Source of the DNA: Candidatus Cloacimonadota bacterium
GTDB lineage: Bacteria; Cloacimonadota; Cloacimonadia; Cloacimonadales; TCS61
Assembly: GCA_021108315.1 (NCBI GenBank)
Contig: JAIORE010000380.1
Location: 1 to 32,794 of the forward strand
DNA: 32,794 nt
Direction: 5' to 3'
The position numbers were made by a program, and so were the translations under genes. The first letter of the stretch is position 1. Every line of letters begins with the position of its first letter. A model generated the notes under the pieces. It was not told the origin of the DNA. It saw nothing but the letters and a program-made list of their open reading frames with translations, and did no database searches. Positions 32,633-32,794 of this stretch are shown one piece after another.

Positions 32633-32794
32633 ATGTGAATTGGGTCAAACAATCCCCTTGTTTGACCCATATTTTATTTGTAAGCGATTTTACACTTTTA
32701 CTGTAAAAATTTCGACCTGTGCAATTAGCTTATATGTTTTAATTATAATTGGTAAACCTCCAGCTCTGCTGGAGGACTCCTAAAGTTTGACTTT
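32633..32794. other. Hairpin-rich window end, possible edge of a mobile element
   Basis: Two strong hairpins lie here: TGGGTCAAAC (32640-32649) with GTTTGACCCA (32659-32668), and CCTCCAGC (32757-32764) with GCTGGAGG (32768-32775). The window ends in AAAGTTTGACTTT. The terminal hairpins resemble those at ends of IS200/IS605-like or RAYT/REP elements, but no transposase is in view. Confidence 0.4.

Overview
This is an AT-rich bacterial chromosome segment from an outer-membrane (Gram-negative) anaerobe. LpxB (lipid A synthesis), two secreted proteins with C-terminal type IX secretion (T9SS, FlgD-like) sorting domains, a gingipain-like C25 peptidase, an FG-GAP propeller and a class I/III-type hybrid cluster protein together point to the FCB superphylum. 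Candidatus Cloacimonadota or a close relative is my best guess, from protein style only. There is no rRNA, tRNA, CRISPR array or complete insertion sequence in the window.

Layout. 1-342 is non-coding with hairpins. 343-3770 (+) holds a small CxxC protein and ileS, an IleRS2-type enzyme with an altered class I signature (GxHH). 3995-6945 (-) is a tight operon lpxB - DUF374 acyltransferase - class I/II aminotransferase. 7262-7663 (-) is a YjbQ/UPF0047 protein. 7857-10578 (+) holds a tandem PspC protein, a ten-repeat FG-GAP propeller with a C-terminal membrane anchor, and a Nudix hydrolase that overlaps it. 10839-13147 (+) is a large T9SS-exported protein broken by one frameshift. 13281-15618 (+) holds a DUF302 membrane protein with its ribosome binding site inside a hairpin, an outer-membrane barrel-like protein and a lipoprotein. 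16000-23463 (-) holds a secreted transglutaminase-like protein, a TerB-like membrane protein, a DUF6125-type protein and a C25 peptidase.

23626-29926 (+) is the most interesting stretch. It has an Rrf2 regulator with three cysteines, a cupin, a cytosolic solute-binding-protein-like protein with a DUF1858-like head, a G3E/HypB-like GTPase rich in CxxC pairs, a soluble ABC ATPase with a related head, a small zinc ribbon protein, and hcp. ABC parts without any permease, beside a metal-chaperone-type GTPase and a redox metalloenzyme, suggest an uncharacterised cytosolic metal or cofactor handling system. That reading is inference. 30085-32632 (+) holds a periplasmic 5'-nucleotidase, an epimerase with its catalytic middle deleted, and the stub of an M19 dipeptidase that ends in hairpin-rich DNA resembling the edge of a mobile element.

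The gaps between genes are filled with several families of short dispersed, mostly palindromic repeats. Some recur tens of kilobases apart in direct or inverted orientation. Together with the frameshift, the internal deletion and the truncated gene they suggest a genome with active small-repeat turnover.
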